Origin: Gnetum montanum
Taxonomy: Eukaryota > Streptophyta > Gnetopsida > Gnetales > Gnetaceae
DNA: 64,000 nucleotides
Direction of reading: 5' to 3'
Assembly (NCBI GenBank): GCA_015680685.1
Contig: MNCI01028947.1
Span: 144,195 to 208,194, forward strand
Made by a program: the position numbers and the translations under genes. This document shows positions 47,397-58,497 of this stretch, in pieces. The notes under the pieces are model-generated. The model was not told where the DNA came from. It searched no databases and saw nothing but the letters and a program-made list of their open reading frames with translations. How positions within the stretch are numbered: position 1 is the first letter of the stretch; every line of letters begins with the position of its first letter.

Positions 47397-50063
47397 ATGG
47401 CACTGAAAGGGAAGCATACACAAGAAGGAGGAGCATATCAACCAAGGGAAAAACAACCTATAATGGAAAGGGACTAAGAACAAGCCTAGGAAGAACCACT
47501 TGCAACCCACACCATAGGTCCTCTTAGGGAAGAGGCTAAGGTGGAATCTATTCATCAAATTCTAGAACTAGTAGTAGGAATAGAACATTCCCACTAGGAG
47601 GAGGCACCAACTCAGTAAGCAAACCTTGAGGTAACCTCGATAGAAACTTGCTTGAATGAAATTAGATTAAGGTAGGTCCAAAAATAGTGCTCCATGAGAT
47701 AAACTTTGGCTCTTTCCTAGAGCAAGCACTGAAAGAAGTACAAGACCAACTGAAGCCCTCTCCCATGTGGCCAATCATCACTTCCACTAGGGAGTGGTAC
47801 ATGGAAGAGGCATTTTTATTTTGGAACAATAGGCATGCTAGTTTAACAGCCAAAATCAAGGACATCTTAGTGTCCTAATCAATGTATGCCATTGCTAAAT
47901 TGCTTGGGTTGCTAGAGATAGGGATGAATCTCACTGAGATTCTAATGTAGGCAGACCCCAACAACAAGAAAGAATGGATGCAATGGTGCTATGATGTCAA
48001 TCATAAGGAGTTTAGCACACTCACATTGGTAGAAAGGATACACTACAAGATTGTAGCCTTTCACCTAAATACCATGGTGAGGCCTAGCAAAATCATTGCC
48101 TTTTCTACTTGTGCATATGCTGATCTAAGTGGGAGATTCCCTATCAACCTTCCATAGTTGATCCATCTAGAGATGGAGAAGTAGTAGCCACCACCTTCAT
48201 CTACCACTGAAACAACTATGTTAGACATCACTACAGTAGCCAAACAGTTGCATGAATATCAAGAATGACTCTTGAGTGAACAAGAGCAAAGAGTAGGCAT
48301 GAGTGGTAAGGACCCATCTATGTACCGACTAGCCATAAGCCACCTAAATGAGGTGGTCCAAACAATCAGCTTGATGGGTGAAGGTGGATCCATTTTCTTG
48401 GCCCAAAGAACGTAGTTGTCCATGAGGTCTAATCTTAGCACTAGAGAGGTCATGGTATCTCTTGCAAAATAGTAGTTACTCCCAAAAATCTCTAGAAACT
48501 ATGTGACCTTCCTGGTATTCTTGGAGAAAGTAGAGGGGGCAATAGTACTAGTGATGTAACACCAAGGGTAGGAGACAATAACAGAGATAGTTGATGATAG
48601 AATAACCAAAAGCCTCAATGCACCTATAGCATTTATACTAGACATCATTGCACTCAAAGATGTGTAGAAATTTATAAGGACCATAAGTAATAGAATAAGT
48701 GTAGCACAACATGAAGAATTGTTGGACCAATTGGTGGGAACTGGGCAACCGCTTCTAGATTTCTTTATTGTAATCAAGTAGTAGTTGCTAAAGGCAAGGG
48801 GAAAAAACATTTTCTTGGAGAGGTAACTCAAAAAAACCAAGAAGCTAAATGAATGCTTGGTACCTGAAGTTGCCAATTTAAGAGCGTAAATTGATAACCC
48901 TATATTTCTCAACCTAACATTGATAAGAGATAAAGTTGTTGAATAGCTTCACACTAGACTGAAAGGGGTTGAGGGTGCAATGGAGATGGCAGCGTTCTAC
49001 TAATCCTTGGCCCAAGGCTACATAGTAGAAAATTTAAAAGGCCTTAGATCAGACTTGCCAGAAGAATGTACAACTGAATGTAGAGAACCATCAACTATGA
49101 AATGTTGATGAGCATAAACAATAGTTGATCAACTTTATCCATCAATAACAGGACCAAGTAGCTAGATCGAATGCAAAGCTAAGGAGATTAGTAGCTAAAA
49201 ATAGAAACCTCTCCATAGAGGAGGTCCATGCCCTTCACTAGAAGATTGTAATCAAGGTAGCTGCTTGGAAATTAGAGGCTCTAAAATTTGATAGAGTCAA
49301 AGATCATTACAGAGATTAGGTTAGTCTACAAAAATAAGTTAATGAAAAGCACATCCAATTGACAAAAGTGAATGTAAATGAAACCCTTTAGCAACTCCAA
49401 TAAGGAAGAGAATTATGGTAGCCTCTCATTGATGAAATAGATGCCTATAATAAAGTGGAAATTTACATGAAGGAGTTGCAAATAAAGGAGATGACAGAAT
49501 ACATGAAGCTTGTCAATCTTTGATATACAAATCTAGCTATGTTGACTATTGGATGCCTATGGTTAGAACTAGAGAAGTAGATGGCTAGCTCATACTTGTT
49601 GCACAAGGTCGAGTTCAAGCATCACAAGGACACCAAGAAAAAGCTTGTAGTGGAAAATGCTAAAATCAAAGTTCTTAAGGGAAAGTACATTGATCAAAGA
49701 TCTACCACTGAGAACCTGACTAAAAGGATGAATGAATACCAGAAGCTACAAAATGTAGTTAGGGCATTTGATGTCGAACACAAATAGTTCACTACCTAAT
49801 TTGTCAATGTTAAGGAGTTATTCCTAGTAATGTCCTATCCATGGGATATCTAGATTCCCGGACACATTGATAATGCTATGTAGACTATGAACGATCCTTG
49901 GAGTAAGGAGGAGAAGATGAACACATTACTAGATGCCTTTTGCCTTTCATTAAAGGTTGTAGGTATAATAGGATAGCCATAGTTGCCTCAGCCACCACAC
50001 ATGCTTGAAGCCAATGAAGGTCCTTCAGAACCTTAGGAACCTCTAACACTTGAGATTATTTAA
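47397..50063 (+). pseudogene. Extra post-integrase ORF of element E (889 codons, decayed)
   Basis: ATG at 47397 (MALKGKHTQEGGAYQPREKQ) to TAA at 50061; the span is divisible by three. The conserved part has EINFGSFLEQALKEVQDQLK and PMWPIITSTREWYMEEAFLF (47690-47830), then KEWMQWCYDVNHKEFSTLTL, FHLNTMVRPSKIIAFSTCAY and GRFPINLP (47970-48160). The rest is mostly helical and charged, for example LTKRMNEYQKLQNVVRAFDV near 49720. It corresponds domain by domain to B and C. The domain resembles, from memory, the protein encoded after integrase in Athila elements. Function unknown. Confidence 0.7.
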
Positions 50064-50283
50064 TCTTCTCAACTGTCTTCATGCCATTAGAGGACATGCT
50101 ATTCGACTTTGAGTAGTCATATCATGGTGTTCAATTTTTTGTTATGAACACCATAATTCTTATAATGTGCTAATTTGTACACTCAAGCACCCAATTTTGT
50201 TATATCAATTTGTTATGTCAAGAGTCAGTCAATAATCCCATACCTTCCCAATTTTGTAAAGGAACTCAAGGATGAGTTTTCAT

Positions 50284-50298
50284 GCAATTTTGGTGGTA
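50284..50298 (+). promoter_or_regulatory. Polypurine tract position of element E
   Basis: TTTTGGTGGTA directly before the LTR start TGATGAAC. It is a degraded version of the GGGGGTA tract in B and C. Confidence 0.55.
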
Positions 50299-51266
50299 TG
50301 ATGAACATCAAAGTGTCATGTTGATGGGCCCTTGTTGACATGGCCTCATTGATGAGCCCCCCCATCAACATGGCCCCATCTACGTGATGTTTCACCATTG
50401 ACAGGGCCATGTCGACATAGTGTTTATTGCATCTACAGGGCCTCGTTGATGTAGCCCAATAATAAAACTATAAATACGACCTCACAACCATGTTTCTAGA
50501 ATTCAAGTGATAATTGTAGTAGAGCTCTTATAGTTTTTCCATTTGAGACTTATAATATTCTCTAAGTGCTTGTAGTAGGAGTTAGAAAGTGTATGGATCT
50601 TTATTCGAGCATTTTTGTACCCAAACCACACTAGTGTTAATGATAATAAAGATGAGCCTTTTAATCAAACCTTGTAACACTTAGAATACATTAATGATTT
50701 ATTTATGCATTTATTATTTTCATTAATTATGTAATTAATTAAGCTAATTTAAGCTAAATTATACTTCAAGAGATTAGTTAAATAATTAAACTAAATAGAT
50801 TAAACACATAAGTACGACCACTTTGAGCATAAACACATATTCACTTGGTAACCCTAGTAGTGTTATTGCTTGGTGCATCTAGTAGTGTAGCACTTGGTAA
50901 TCCTAGTAGTGGGTACATGGGTTCAGGATGTGTATGAAAAGATTAGATGCTTATGTTAGGACTAGTTAGAGATTAGTTAGATAGTTAAATTAAATTAGTT
51001 ATTAAATTTGCTTCATCTCTCTGCTTTAAGCACCAAGAAACATAAAACATAAAATAATAAAAATAATATGACTTGATTACACTTAATCATACCTCTATAC
51101 ATCACAAGTGTAATTGGGAAGAAAACAAATGACTATTAGGATAAGGTTCACTTCTTCTAAGACTACTGTATTGGAAGACATAGAGTCCATGGAATTCAAC
51201 CAGATCATGTGTGAATGCTTTGTGATTCATATGGTTGGACATAGGGGTACCCTTCACCACTCATCA
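50299..51266 (+). repeat. 3' LTR of element E
   Basis: 968 bp, TGATGAACATCAAAG to CACCACTCATCA. TATA box 50469-50476, AATAAA 50645-50650. The U5 triple repeat (CTTGGTAACCCTAGTAGTG, CTTGGTGCATCTAGTAGTG, CTTGGTAATCCTAGTAGTG) spans 50845-50920. Confidence 0.92.
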
Positions 51267-51271
51267 TTGGG

Positions 51272-51297
51272 CATAAGGGGTACCTCACTAATCGTCA
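51272..51297 (+). repeat. 5' LTR of element G, part 2 (last 26 bp)
   Basis: GCATAAGGGGTACCTCACTA followed by ATCGTCA. It is the conserved LTR end that is missing at 37403, and the primer site follows it. This shows that E inserted a few bases before the end of G's LTR. Confidence 0.88.
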
Positions 51298-51317
51298 TTG
51301 GCACCATTTCCCAGGAA
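51298..51317 (+). promoter_or_regulatory. Primer binding site of element G
   Basis: TTGGCACCATTTCCCAGGA, again the tRNA-Asp type (TTGGCGCCGTTGCCGGGGA) with a few changes. Confidence 0.8.
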
Positions 51318-51419
51318 GGTGCTAGTTAATTAGATTAGATATATTATACATGATCACTATAAACACATTAACAAATTATCTTTTAGAAAATATTAAGTCA
51401 CACACATCATAGACTAACA

Positions 51420-53420
51420 ACAATATCTCTTTTACATAGAAGAGATAATGCATCGTATGAAGAGAATATTTATTGGAGAACTAATGAGATATATACTGAA
51501 GAAAATTAGAGTGACCAACCTCATGCAGGGTTTCATATGTTCATGACCATCCTAACTACACTTAAGGACTACATTCACCTAAGGTAGACAATCCTAGAGG
51601 AGATGAAGTTAGTCCTATACCAAGGGAGGCCTCAAGGCCTAGGACTTCCTCAAAACATGGAAAATATAAATCAAGGGACCATGAGAAATACTATAGAAGC
51701 CATGATAACTCTTGCAGTTCTTCACCTTTATCTTTCTCTTCAATGTCTAGTTCTAACAAAGATGAAGGTAGGTATAGAGATAGAGCTCCACTATGGGGTT
51801 GAAAGAAGGATAGAAATTGAAACCAAGGACAAAATAAAAGAGATCAATATGAGCATAGATAAAATCATCATAATTAGAAAAATAGAAATAGAAATCTTCA
51901 CCATGACATGTCTGATGATGGTGAACCCTTATTATTCACTAAGAGCATGACATAGATTATAAAGGTAGTTAAAATGCCCCATAGGCATAATAAGGAAAGT
52001 CGCATCAAAAGGCTTGATATGAATAACATCTCCAAATTTGTAGGAGGTTATGATTCAGATCCACAACATCATTTGCAATCCTTCCATGATGCTTGCATCT
52101 TACAAAACATTGAAAGTGGATGAATAAAGCTTAAGCTCTTCTGTAGGATACTGATAGACAAAGCCAAAGTATGGTATAGATCATTGAAACCAAATTCAAT
52201 ACATCGATGGTCCATAATATTGGAGCTCTTCAAAAAGAAATACCAAGCCTATGCAAGGGTGTCTAATCAAAGGAAAAAAATCCAAGGATGAAAACAAGAA
52301 CAACATGAACCCTTAGATATGGCCCTAGATAGATACTATTCTTTATTGAATAAATGTGCATGCCATGATTTCTCTTAAGAAGAGTAACTTTTCAACATCA
52401 TAGATGGGCTTCATAGTCAAACAAAAGAGACCCTTAGGATGTATGCTTAGGGTCAATTATATGAACTAAGAATCCATCAAATACAAATGGTAATCGAGCA
52501 TGTGGCAAAAGAAGAAGAAGAGTTATGTAAATGGGAGAATGTTAAGAAATATCATTGGGATCCAACTCTTAAAAAGAAAAGTATCCATATCTATAATAAG
52601 AAAAAATAGGTAGCTCTCGATGAGGTGATTTCACAACAAAACTTGCTAATATAAAAGTCTATTGATGAGGTTGAAGCAAAGTTAGATAAGATATCAGAAT
52701 GGATAAATGAAAAAGTTACAACTTGCATAGAAATTGTAGAGAGAGTAACACAAAACAAATCAAGTAACCACAACAAAATGATGAAAAGGAACCAATAGAT
52801 AGGTAAGAACACTAATAAGAAAAAAGGAAAAATGGCTATAGAAGAAGAGGCTATAGACTCAACCACCAAAGAAGGTGATGGATGTGACATTTGCATATAT
52901 GATCATTCAAAGGGCTATTGCTCAATCATATTAAATCTACAAGAGTATTGGGCTTTTGCATTGAATCCCAAGTTTGTACAAACATAAATGCCTAGGAAAT
53001 TACCTTTCTCATAGGGTAATTATAGCTAGTCCTAAAACCAATAGTATTATCCTAGTGGAACTTCTTAGTAGCCTTAACACTATTAGCCACCATAGTGGCA
53101 AAACCCATGGTTGTGGAGAAGGCCATCATCAAACCAGTACTACCCTTATTGCTAGCTAAACCCATATGCATATTACATTCAAAAATCTATTTCTCCAACT
53201 TGTTCTACTTACTCTACCTCAAATCACTATTGCCACTCTCCTGAATATTATTGATCCACAACATCTTTTGAAGGATTGCCACCTCACACCTTTCATCCTC
53301 CATCATATCTTCAATATTCTCATACTCCACTCCATCACATGTCACAACTAGCAACATAGGAAGATTTAGCATCACAACATTAACAAAAGAATGCCACTTA
53401 TGCTACAAACATACATAGAC
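51420..53420 (+). pseudogene. Gag of element G (broken)
   Basis: The capsid core at 52005-52560 has RLDMNNISKFVGGYDSDPQH, FHDACILQNIE, PLDMALDRYYSLLNKCACHD and QLYELRIHQIQMVIEHVAKE. A Lys-rich linker follows, then an intact zinc knuckle CDICIYDHSKGYC (about 52882-52920) and a Pro/Tyr-rich tail. It is clearly homologous to the Gags of A and E. Few stops from 52005 to 52960; the N-terminal third is more decayed. Confidence 0.82.
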
Positions 53421-54110
53421 ATGATAATACCAGTAGGTCCCCACCATAATCTTAGAAACACCCTTTATCTAGGATGGCTCCCACATATAAATGAAACACT
53501 CATGGACCTACCAAGTCATCCAAACTAGCATAATGACAATCAAGTGGAACATCCTTACTTTCACAATGAATATCCTCTAATCCTATGCAAAGGCCAACAT
53601 CCTTCACTATGCCAACACCTAACAAAAGCGATGAATCTAGCATTGTGGAGAGACAAAAGAATCCATGCATCACTACTAATAGTAAAGGGTGTAGTTGTGA
53701 GACAAAAAATAAAAATATTAACATAGCCCATAACAAAGTTTAGGAGCAAGTGTGTGAGTAGAAACAAATCTACATAGTAGCCACTACCAGAAGACACCTA
53801 GTGGCTTGAAAATGAGAATATAAAATTATTTCAAAGATGCATGGAGGCAAATAATCTGCTTATTAGTTCTAGAATTAAGAAAATGAACCAAACAGAGGAC
53901 TTAGATACAGATATCTTACACTTTGATTGTACAAAAAAAAAGGATATTAAACATGGAGACTTGGGAATTAAAATCAAAAGTCAAGAAGAAGAAGAAAACA
54001 CATTTGGACCCTCCAAAATGGAAATACCTTTAAGTCCAAATGAAGATACATCTTTGAATGATGCAAATGAGACTATCACCAATGTTAGATGTGCCACCAC
54101 ATGATTAATT
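53421..54110 (+). pseudogene. Post-gag reading segment of element G
   Basis: Frame remnants continue after the Gag tail and end with an 87-codon stretch at 53841-54104 (MEANNLLISSRIKKMNQTED ... DANETITNVRCATT), rich in Glu, Lys and Asp. No protease active site or RT motif is seen, so the pol part is absent. Confidence 0.45.
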
Positions 54111-54149
54111 AAATTAGTAATAGTGATAGATGGAAAAAAATTCAGCTTT

Positions 54150-54900
54150 TATGCTTTTTAGAATAAGCTCTCTTATGCATACGATACATGAGCTAACATG
54201 GCAGAGCTATTTTGGAAGAGCTTTGTAGAACCAAAATTTAGTTCTAAAGATTGGTTCTATAGGCTGATGTGGTATGACATCCATTACAACTAATAATTAG
54301 TTTTAAAGCTTTTTCAAAAAAAAAAAAAGAAGGATGGACTTTTTAACCAGGCTTATGTATGTGGAAGAAGAAAACAAAATGTTAACATGGTAGAGCTATT
54401 CTTTAACAAGATTTTGTAGAATTAATAAATGGTTCCAGGGTTGATTCTAAAGAAGATTTTATTTCAGAAGTTGATGTAGTAGAGTTAATTGGAGTCCTTT
54501 GTAGATTCAAAAAATGGTTTTACAAGCTAGTTCTATTTAGTGCTTTCTCTTTGAGCGAATGTGAAAGAGCTATTTCTTATCCCTTTGTAAAACTAGAAAA
54601 TAGTTCTATGAGTTGGTTCTACAAGCTAAACTAGATTAAAATTCTTTTACTCACATGCTCTAAAAACTATTTAAGCTTGGCCCCACTAAGTCCTATTAAT
54701 AAAGAGGAAGCTAACTTGGTAGAACCAATTTGAGCTATCTTTGTAGAGCTAAAATGAAGATTTAAGCTAGATTAAAGACACTGTCTAAGTGCACATGATG
54801 ATGAGCTAGTAGCATCATTCTAGACAAGCTAAGTACAAAAGGAAAATGGTTCTATGTGTTGATGTGGCAAACAAACATTTCCCTACAAAAGACAAGAAGA
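54150..54900 (+). repeat. Degenerate repeats in the 3' region of element G
   Basis: A word of the form GTAGAGCTATT...TTTGTAGAACCAAAA..TGGTTCTATGAGTTGGTTCTAC recurs near 54197, 54391, 54487, 54567 and 54719, diverged and irregularly spaced (about 80-190 bp). Non-coding. Confidence 0.65.
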
Positions 54901-55169
54901 AAGATTAAATTCATGTAAAACAAAAGCTGCATTGTAAAGCTAAACTTATAACCAAGCTTAAAACATCCAACAAAGCCTTCCACATCATTGATCTTCTTTA
55001 ACCAAAGCTTCAATACAAATTATTGGTGATATGAAAATAACTAACAGATCGTATGAGTGCAGAGATCAAATCAAGGCAAGGAAGATAATCATACATCAGA
55101 AGCCATGATGAAAGAAAGAAATGGAAAGGAAGTCTTGAGCTGTTATTAGATGTAGGTAATCAATTTCAT
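54901..55169. other. 3' untranslated part of element G
   Basis: No gene or repeat recognised. Confidence 0.4.
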
Positions 55170-55362
55170 TCCCTTTATATGAATTTATACATGTGGTTTC
55201 CTTATGTTGCAAGTTGGTAGTTACTATTTACTGGTCTTTATTATTTCATGGTGGTTGGCTATGTTTGTTGGCAATTATTATTTGTTGTTATTTCATTCAT
55301 GGTAGTTGGCTATCTTAGTATGCGAGGATGCAAGTAGTTGGGCTCACATAAGTATCACATGG
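55170..55362. repeat. Module shared with the J LTR
   Basis: Contains GGTTGGCTAT, GATGCAAGTAGTTGGG and CACATAAGTATCACAT, matching 35640-35740 in the same order. It also has an internal duplication of CATGGT(G/A)GTTGGCTAT (near 55240 and 55300). Confidence 0.7.
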
Positions 55363-55363
55363 G

Positions 55364-56225
55364 TGATGAGTCATGAAATTGCAAATTGCTAACAGCTACG
55401 ATAACGCACCCACGTTATCTCATGGGCTGCGATATTGCGTATGTGATATCACATATGCAATATTGCATCCTACCTGCCGCAATGTCTATAAATAAGAGGT
55501 GACTCTCCCTCATTTTACATCTAGTTTTAGTTCCTTAGCAAAGCTCTGGTAGTTTTCCCCTTCCAGAGATAGAATATTGTTCAGTGTTTGCCTGCAGTGT
55601 GGTGATTGTAATTGTATGACATCCTTTATTCAAGTGTGATGTACTTGGACATGCACATGACTGGCAATAAAGATCAAGATTACTTCATCATTGCAGCATT
55701 CACTTTGTTTGTTTATTTATTTAAATGTTATTTACTACTTTCCTAATTAGTTTTTCTCATCCTTAAACTCTTAGTAAAGGCGGAATGAGTACGACTTGAT
55801 TACGAGCATTTAAGTGTGACTAGTTGGTAACCCAGTGGCGTACCTAGGATCTGCGCTTGGTAATCCCAGTGTTAGTCGTGCATGAAGTCCAAGATGTGTA
55901 CGAATAATCAAGGAACGGCTGCTCATCGTACTTAGGCTAGATTAGATTTTCTTACCTTTCTCTCCTAGCTTAGCGTAGTTAATATTATTTTCCATTACCT
56001 TCAGGAGTAGCATTAGATTAGAACACATCATACACCTCACTCTCGACTAAACCATACATGATAAATATAATACTAGTCCAGATGGGAAGACAACGAACTG
56101 CGACCTAAGGTTAATGATCTAGGTGCCACAACTAGCTCATCTACGGAGTTCAACCGGATCACAGATCACACATGAAAATGCTCATATTCGTATGGTTGAG
56201 TGTAGGGGTATCTCACCATTACTTA
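55364..56225 (+). repeat. 3' LTR of element G
   Basis: TGATGAGTCATGAAAT start. The U3 has GATATTGC/GATATCAC words (55425-55470). TATA box 55487-55494, AATAAA 55666-55671. The end is near CTCACCATTACTTA, a changed version of CTCACCACTCATCA. A weak primer-site-like TTAGTATTTGTTGCT follows, so it could also be a 5' LTR of a further copy. It retains more CpG than the LTRs of E or B. Confidence 0.78.
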
Positions 56226-57308
56226 GTGTTAGTATTTGTTGCTATAATGTATCTTTTTGAGTTGCCAAAAAGTATGCAAAGAATTATTATAATTGGATGT
56301 TGAAGTAATAAAATTTTTCAAGAAAAATAATCCAAAGTTTGTATTTATGTTTGTGTAATACCTGAAAATGATTGGAGAAAGTTGAAGGCATTTGACCTGT
56401 AATTTGGTGATGATTTATGAGATGGATGTTTTGATTTTTGGTTTATAATCTATTTGCTAGACTACAAAAAATAGAAAAAAAATCAAAAATATAAATTAAA
56501 AAAGAAAAAAGCAAATGTTATATTCAATTAGAAAGGTAAAAAAAAGAGTAATAAATTGATAATAATATATTAGATTTATTAATAATACTTGAAAATGATT
56601 TAAGATTTTTAGATAACCTTCTTGAGCATGTCTTAATTGGTTCTAGAAAAAAGTTATAGGATTTTGATATTTGACATGCCAAATTTGTCCACAATTGCAA
56701 CAAATAGCTATAGTTCATATGGAGAACATTAAAGTGAGTATAGTATATATCTTATTAAAAACTCTTATTTGAATATGTTCTAGTCCAAATATAGTTATGC
56801 AAATCATATTTTTGTGTATCCACCAATACTTTGTCAAACCTCTAAGTTGTTAAATAGCCAATTTAGTATACTTATGAGAATTATAACCTAACACATAAAA
56901 TATCTTTATTCCTTTAAGTCATTCTATAGCTACATAGGAATTATTAATGCTATAAAGTTTGAGAAGGTAAAACTATAAAATTTGACTAGCAAGTTTGGGT
57001 TAGGTATTAATGGATTTTGTTGAAGATTGTTGTTCATTGAAAATGTCTAAAGCATTTCTATTATTGACATAATTGTTTCATAGCTTTGTAATGGCTACAT
57101 TAATCTCAAACTCTACATAAAAAATTTTAATAATATTTGATCTTAAAAATAACACAAAAAATATAATAAAAATGTTATTATCTTTGCTAGGGTTGCTCGA
57201 TATTTTTTATTTTTATAATTCATTGCAATTGATTGCACATTTTCATTTATTAGTTTTTATGATTCCAAATGTTGTCTTTTTGATCCTTGATATCTTTATT
57301 ACCTATAT
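56226..57308. other. AT-rich sequence, no gene
   Basis: No coding similarity. The minus-strand frame at 56524-56718 has no domain. It serves as the insertion site of element C. Confidence 0.5.
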
Positions 57309-58256
57309 TGTGAGTGGCAAGGTACCCCTATGCCCAACCATATGAATTACGAAGTGTTCACACATGATTAAATCAAATTCCGTAGACTTTATCATTTCCA
57401 GTGCACTAGCCCTTTAGGAAGTGAATATAGCCTTAAGGTCAATCGGTGTCTTCTCAATTACACTTGTGACGTTCATTGGTATGGTTAAGTGTAACTGAGG
57501 CATTTGATTTTTACCATTTTTATGTTTTATAGTTGGTTGCTTGAATTGTAGATAAAAATGGAATTGATTAACTAATCTAAATTAACTAATTAACTAATCA
57601 TTTAACTAATCCTAACATAAGTATCTATTCCCACTTTCCATACACATCTTGAACCCTTGTATCCATTGCTAGGTGACCAAGCATTATGCTATTGGGCATA
57701 CCAAGCAATAACATTGCTAGGATTACCAAGCAAATACATGTTATGCTCAAAGCTGTCATACTTATGTGTGTAATCTATCTCTCTTGATTGCCTCATTAAT
57801 GTAATAACTAGGAAATATTTAATTACTAATTGAAAGTATTTAATAAATAATTGGAAATGGTAATTGCATAAGTAAAATAGCTAATCTATCCAAAGTGTTG
57901 CAAGGTTTATCAGAAAGCTCATCTTTATTGCCACATACATTATCATGCTTAGGTATAACAATGATCAAACAAAGATCCATAAACTCAATGACTCCTGCTG
58001 TGGACACTTGGAGGAAAACTTCTAACTTTGAAATGGAAAAAATGCAAGAGCTCCATTGCAATTACAATTTACCTTTGCCATAAATGCAACTACAAGTGTA
58101 TATTTACAGCTGAAAATCAAGAAAATTGACACTACATTGATAGGGCCTTGTTGATGCATGGTAAGATGCATTGACTAGGCCTTGTTGATGATGCCTAGTT
58201 GATGAAGCCACATCGATGAGGCCTCATCGATGTAGCCAACTTAACGTGACTTATCA
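57309..58256 (-). repeat. 3' LTR of element C
   Basis: 948 bp. Minus-strand start TGATAAGTCACG, end CTTGCCACTCACA (one base shorter than the ACTCATCA consensus). It aligns along its length with 28217-29124. The U3 holds TTGATGAGGCC/CATCGATGAGG words (58140-58240). Confidence 0.85.
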
Positions 58257-58272
58257 TACCCCCACGACTGAA
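58257..58272 (-). promoter_or_regulatory. Polypurine tract of element C
   Basis: CGTGGGGGTA before TGATAAGTC on minus, as in B. Confidence 0.7.
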
Positions 58273-58497
58273 TGAAAACTTGTTCTTGAGTTCTGTTACA
58301 AAATTGGAAAGGTATGGGATTATTGATTGGCTTTTCTTCACACAAAAAAAAACAAACAAACTTGACAAAAAATGGAGTGTACGGAGCAACACATTACAAA
58401 AAATGAAGGTGTTTAAGATACAAAATTAAACACTATGATTTAACTCTTCAAAATCAAACAACACATTCCTTAATGGTGTGAAGCTTATTAGGAAAGA

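Larger units (their letters stand above)
37404..51266 (+). mobile_element. Element E: full-length Athila-like retrotransposon with extra ORF
   Basis: 13,863 bp (12,996 without the solo LTR insertion). It has both LTRs, primer site, gag, protease, RT, RNase H, integrase, a long spacer, an extra ORF, polypurine tract and 3' LTR. Flanks TTGGA (37399-37403) and TTGGG (51267-51271) are a near-perfect 5-bp target duplication. Removing E joins the two halves of G's 5' LTR into a continuous LTR end. Many stops make it non-functional. Confidence 0.9.
36473..56225 (+). mobile_element. Element G: gag-only LTR retrotransposon, split by element E
   Basis: 5' LTR 36473-37403 plus 51272-51297, primer site 51298, gag 51420-53420, non-coding 3' region, 3' LTR 55364-56225. 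The two LTRs share subfamily-specific sequence (AGGAGTAGCAT, CCACTAGTCCA..TGGGAAGACA, U3 GATAT repeats). No RT, RNase H or integrase was found between gag and the 3' LTR, so G would depend on enzymes in trans. Target duplications were not confirmed. Confidence 0.72.

Noticed and set aside
48499-48912. 137-codon minus-strand open frame
   Set aside because: Antisense to the extra ORF of element E, whose homologs in B and C fix the coding strand.
51603-51950. 115-codon plus-strand open frame in element G
   Set aside because: It lies in the poorly preserved N-terminal gag region and shows no match to the Gag wording of A or E; probably out of frame.
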